DNA of 64,000 nucleotides. It comes from Falsirhodobacter algicola (GTDB lineage Bacteria > Pseudomonadota > Alphaproteobacteria > Rhodobacterales > Rhodobacteraceae). Positions 61,290 to 64,000 of the stretch are shown here, in pieces (within the stretch, counting starts at the first letter, position 1; each line of letters starts with the position of its first letter). The stretch is taken from positions 1,114,501 through 1,178,500 of the forward strand of contig NZ_CP047289.1 of NCBI RefSeq assembly GCF_018279165.1, read 5' to 3'. A program made the translations under genes and the position numbers. Below the pieces are notes generated by a model. It searched no databases. It was not told where the DNA came from and saw only the letters and a list, made by a program, of their open reading frames with translations.

Positions 61290-62096
61290 TCAGGGCAGCG
61301 CCGCGATCCAGTCGGCGATGATCTCCGTCAGCGCTTGGGTTCCGCCGGGCGACAGGATGTCGCCGGCAGGAATGTGGTGCATCGGATCGTCCCCCGGAAC
61401 CGGCACCAGCGGCCGCAGCGTCACCGGCCCGCCCCAGAGCGCGGCCGCGCGGCGCACCGCCCGCGGGCTGATGACCCGGTCCGCATCGGACCACAGAAAC
61501 AGCGCGGGGATGCGTGCGGCCCCCAACGGCACGGGGCGGCGCATCAGCCCCACCAAGGGGCGCAGCGCCGCCGTGGGATAGCGCAGCGTCCAATGCGCCT
61601 CATGCTCGGGGTTCAACGAGGCGATGCGCCGCGTTCGCCCCAGCACCCGCGGCCCCCAGCGAAAGATGCCCGGCAGCCGCAGCAGCCAACCATAACGGCG
61701 GTTCAGCGCAAAATTCGGCGACAGCAGCACGACGCCCGCCAGATCCTCCCCCCGCGCGGCGGCCATCGCCGCCAGCAGCCCGCCGGTCGATGTGCCGATC
61801 AGCACCGTCCGCCGCCCGAGGGTCCGGGCCAGCGCCAGCGCCGCGTCCAGATCGCCGAGCCAATCCTCGGACCGGACGCGGGCCAGAGCTGCCCCGTCCT
61901 GCCCATGCCCCGCCAGCCGCGTCAGAACAAGGTTCGCGCCCAGACGTTCGGCCACGCGGCGGTGAACGGGGTCGATCTCCCATTTCGTGGCGGTGAAGCC
62001 GTGCAGATAGACGAGCGCGAGATCGGCCTGCGCGGCATGGCGAACGATCTCCGCACCGTCGCCGGGGCGCAGATCCGGCGGATCATCCCGCCACAT
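61290..62096 (-). CDS. alpha/beta hydrolase, probable carboxylesterase
   Basis: This 268-residue alpha/beta-hydrolase-fold protein has the nucleophile elbow LIGTSTGGLLAA (GTSTGG, about residue 100), the acid in LFLWSDADRVI and the catalytic His in DDPMHHIPAGD. The YLHGFTATKWEIDP segment supplies the oxyanion region. Substrate and role are unknown. It overlaps the other alpha/beta hydrolase gene by 14 bases on the same strand, an arrangement that suggests related functions. The length is normal for the family. Confidence 0.83.
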   Translation of the reverse strand: MWRDDPPDLRPGDGAEIVRHAAQADLALVYLHGFTATKWEIDPVHRRVAERLGANLVLTRLAGHGQDGAALARVRSEDWLGDLDAALALARTLGRRTVLIGTSTGGLLAAMAAARGEDLAGVVLLSPNFALNRRYGWLLRLPGIFRWGPRVLGRTRRIASLNPEHEAHWTLRYPTAALRPLVGLMRRPVPLGAARIPALFLWSDADRVISPRAVRRAAALWGGPVTLRPLVPVPGDDPMHHIPAGDILSPGGTQALTEIIADWIAALP

Positions 62097-62811
62097 CGGC
62101 CACCGTCCGGCGGATCAGCGCAAGGCACTCCTCGGACGAAAAGCGGTGATCGGCGCCCTTCACCAGCGTCAGGCGGATGTCCGGCGCGTCCGCATGATCC
62201 AGAAGGCGCAGGGCGACGGCCACCGGCACCTCGGCATCGGCGGTGCCCTGCAAAAGGCGCACCGGCATCGGCAGCGGCAGCGGGTCCCGCAGCACGAGGC
62301 GATCGCGCCCGTCCTCGATCAGGCGGCGCGTGATGGGCGTCGGCTCTCCATAGGGAGAGGGCATGGGCCACGCCCCGGCCATGACGGCGGCGCGCTGATC
62401 CGCGTCGAACCCGTCCCACATCAGATCTTCGGTGAAATCCGGCGCGGCGGCGATCCCCACCAGCGCCGCGACCTTCTCCGGCAGCGCCCGCGCCAGCAGC
62501 AGCGCGATCCAGCCGCCCATCGACGATCCGACCAGAACCGCAGGCCCGTCGATCAGGCCAAGAGCGGCGCGCGCATCCTCGAACCAGTCGCCGATGCAGC
62601 CATCCTCGAACCGCCCCTCGCTGACGCCGTGGCCGGAATAGTCGAACCGCAGGAACGCCCGGCCCGCGCCGATCGCCCAATCGCGCAGATCGACGGCCTT
62701 CGTCCCCTCCATGTCGGAGCGGAATCCGCCGAGGAACACGACGGCCGGGGCCGCGCCGGGCGTCAGATCATAGGTGATGCGGCGGCCTTCGGGCGTGGTC
62801 AATTGGGGCAT
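62083..62811 (-). CDS. alpha/beta hydrolase (ABHD10-like)
   Basis: This 242-residue hydrolase has the nucleophile motif VLVGSSMGGWIAL (about residue 92-104), an acid in LQGTADAEVPV and the His in GADHRFSS. RFDYSGHGVSEGRFEDG and the TIGDW-like region match ABHD10/bacterial S-thioesterase-like serine hydrolases. Its substrate is unknown. It is the first gene of a two-gene operon and divergent from thrS. Confidence 0.82.
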   Translation of the reverse strand: MPQLTTPEGRRITYDLTPGAAPAVVFLGGFRSDMEGTKAVDLRDWAIGAGRAFLRFDYSGHGVSEGRFEDGCIGDWFEDARAALGLIDGPAVLVGSSMGGWIALLLARALPEKVAALVGIAAAPDFTEDLMWDGFDADQRAAVMAGAWPMPSPYGEPTPITRRLIEDGRDRLVLRDPLPLPMPVRLLQGTADAEVPVAVALRLLDHADAPDIRLTLVKGADHRFSSEECLALIRRTVADVAG

Positions 62812-62848
62812 GGTTCCTCCGTTTGCGGCATCCTAGCGCAGCGTGCGG

Positions 62849-62877
62849 TTGACTTTCCACCCCCGCCCCGCGACAAC
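62849..62877 (+). promoter_or_regulatory. candidate promoter for thrS
   Basis: TTGACT (62849-62854) is followed after 17 bases by GACAAC (62872-62877). The -35 is strong, the -10 weak. The leader to the thrS ATG would be about 52 nt. Confidence 0.4.
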
Positions 62878-62935
62878 CGCCGGACATACCCGCAACCGGG
62901 CGTTCCGTGGGCGCCGAACCGACGAGGAGCCGCAT

Positions 62936-64000
62936 ATGGCCCAGATCACCCTTACCTTCCCCGATGGCAATGCACGCGAGTTTCCGGCCGGCGTCACGCC
63001 CGCCGATGTGGCCGCAGCCATCTCCACCAGCCTTGGCAAGAAGGCCATCTCCGCCACCGTGGACGGGCGGCACTTCGATCTGCAATGGCCGATCGAGGCC
63101 GATGCCTCCATCGCGATCCACACCTTGCAGGACACCGCGCAGGCGCTGGAACTGATCCGTCACGATTTCGCCCATGTCATGGCCCGTGCCGTGCAGGAAC
63201 TGTGGCCGGATGTGAAGGTCACCATCGGGCCGGTCCGCGATCAGGGCTGGTTCTACGATTTCGACCGGGCCGAACCCTTCAGCCCCGAGGATCTGGGCGC
63301 CATCGAGGCGCGGATGAAGCAGATCATCAATGCCCGCGAACCCGTCCGTACCGAGGTTTGGGACCGCGAGCGTGTGCGCGCCCATTACGAAGCCGCGGGC
63401 GAGCCGTTCAAGGTGGAGCTTCTGGACCGCATTCCGGGCGATGAGCCGATCCGCATGTACTGGCATGGCGAATGGATGGACCTGTGCCGTGGGCCGCACC
63501 TGCAGAACACCGGGCAGCTTCCGGCGGATGCCTTCAAGCTGACCTCGGTCGCGGGGGCCTATTGGCTGGGCGATGCGAGCCGCCCGATGCTGCAACGCAT
63601 CTACGGCGTCGCCTTCCGCAACCGCGAGGATCTGAAGGCCCACCTGACCATGCTGGAGGAGGCCGCCAAGCGCGACCACCGCAAGCTGGGCCGCGAGATG
63701 GACCTGTTCCACCTGCAGGAAGAAGCGCCGGGCATGGTGTTCTGGCATCCGAACGGCTGGCAGATCTACCGCACGCTGGAAGATTACATGCGCGGCCGCC
63801 TGCGCGATGCCGGGTACCGCGAGATCAAGACCCCGCAGGTCGTGGACCGCGTCCTGTGGGAAAAGTCGGGCCACTGGGAAGCCTACCGCGAGAACATGTT
63901 CATCGTGGAGGTGGACGAGGAAGGTGCCAAGGAAAAGCGGATCAACGCGCTGAAGCCGATGAACTGCCCCTGCCATGTGCAGGTCTATAACCACGGCATG
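62936..64000 (+). CDS. thrS: threonyl-tRNA synthetase, N-terminal part
   Basis: The first 355 codons of threonyl-tRNA synthetase run off the window edge. The N-terminal TGS domain ([19 protein letters not shown], residues 1-60), the editing domain with [15 protein letters not shown] and [12 protein letters not shown], and the start of the class II core with the zinc-ligand segment [10 protein letters not shown] are visible. An AGGAG site lies six bases before the ATG. Only the length is undefined because of the cut. Confidence 0.97.
   Translation, partial: MAQITLTFPDGNAREFPAGVTPADVAAAISTSLGKKAISATVDGRHFDLQWPIEADASIAIHTLQDTAQALELIRHDFAHVMARAVQELWPDVKVTIGPVRDQGWFYDFDRAEPFSPEDLGAIEARMKQIINAREPVRTEVWDRERVRAHYEAAGEPFKVELLDRIPGDEPIRMYWHGEWMDLCRGPHLQNTGQLPADAFKLTSVAGAYWLGDASRPMLQRIYGVAFRNREDLKAHLTMLEEAAKRDHRKLGREMDLFHLQEEAPGMVFWHPNGWQIYRTLEDYMRGRLRDAGYREIKTPQVVDRVLWEKSGHWEAYRENMFIVEVDEEGAKEKRINALKPMNCPCHVQVYNHGM

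Noticed and set aside
1-64000. Genomic island, prophage or insertion sequence
   Set aside because: No integrase, transposase, terminal repeats or phage structural genes were found. The single tRNA gene is not followed by an attachment-site repeat or mobility gene.

Overview
The window looks like one contiguous stretch of core chromosome from a high-GC alphaproteobacterium of the Rhodobacterales (Rhodobacter/Paracoccus relatives). The basis is the protein families and neighbourhoods: short-form HisG with HisZ, an irr-like regulator divergent from fabA-fabB-fabI, efp divergent from epmA, a DUF1489 gene, and a zeaxanthin-type carotenoid cluster. The genus cannot be fixed from this sequence alone. 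I see no transposase, integrase, phage gene, CRISPR array or obvious composition break.

Layout. 1-991 is the start of an ATP synthase operon (atpH, partial atpA) on the minus strand. 1194-6831 holds a methyltransferase, gloB, clpA behind a heat-shock-like promoter, a DUF2125 protein and a ChaC-type cyclotransferase. 6893-9642 encodes a two-gene ion-driven motor (MotA/MotB-like) with a long coiled-coil stator, followed by an extensin-like protein, tyrosine/histidine biosynthesis genes and rpsD. 13217-19712 carries an MFS exporter and a complete Dpp/Opp-type peptide ABC transporter. 19912-27370 holds DUF1489, hisS-hisZ-hisG, slyX and dnaE.

27703-42680 is rich in purine and zinc functions. It has a BMP-family nucleoside-type ABC importer (ATPase, two permeases, binding protein), a GH25 lipoprotein, the zinc uptake regulon (zur-znuC-znuB divergent from znuA with a palindromic Zur-like box), a lipid kinase-phosphoesterase pair, and a ureide pathway set: uraH, a puuE-uraD fusion, ureidoglycine aminohydrolase, ureidoglycolate lyase and a purine permease.

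42660-53632 has a GAPDH paralogue, a GT61 glycosyltransferase, queH, efp/epmA, a transglutaminase-like protein, irr, fabA-fabB-fabI and recJ. A tRNA-Glu follows. The carotenoid cluster crtY-crtI-crtB, then crtZ and crtE on the opposite strand, then type 2 isopentenyl-diphosphate isomerase (53878-59864), predicts zeaxanthin. The window closes with rimO, two alpha/beta hydrolases and a partial thrS.

Genes are very tightly packed. Many same-strand neighbours overlap by 1-14 nt, and five convergent pairs share exactly four bases at their stop codons. Only one gap exceeds 300 bases (27371-27702).
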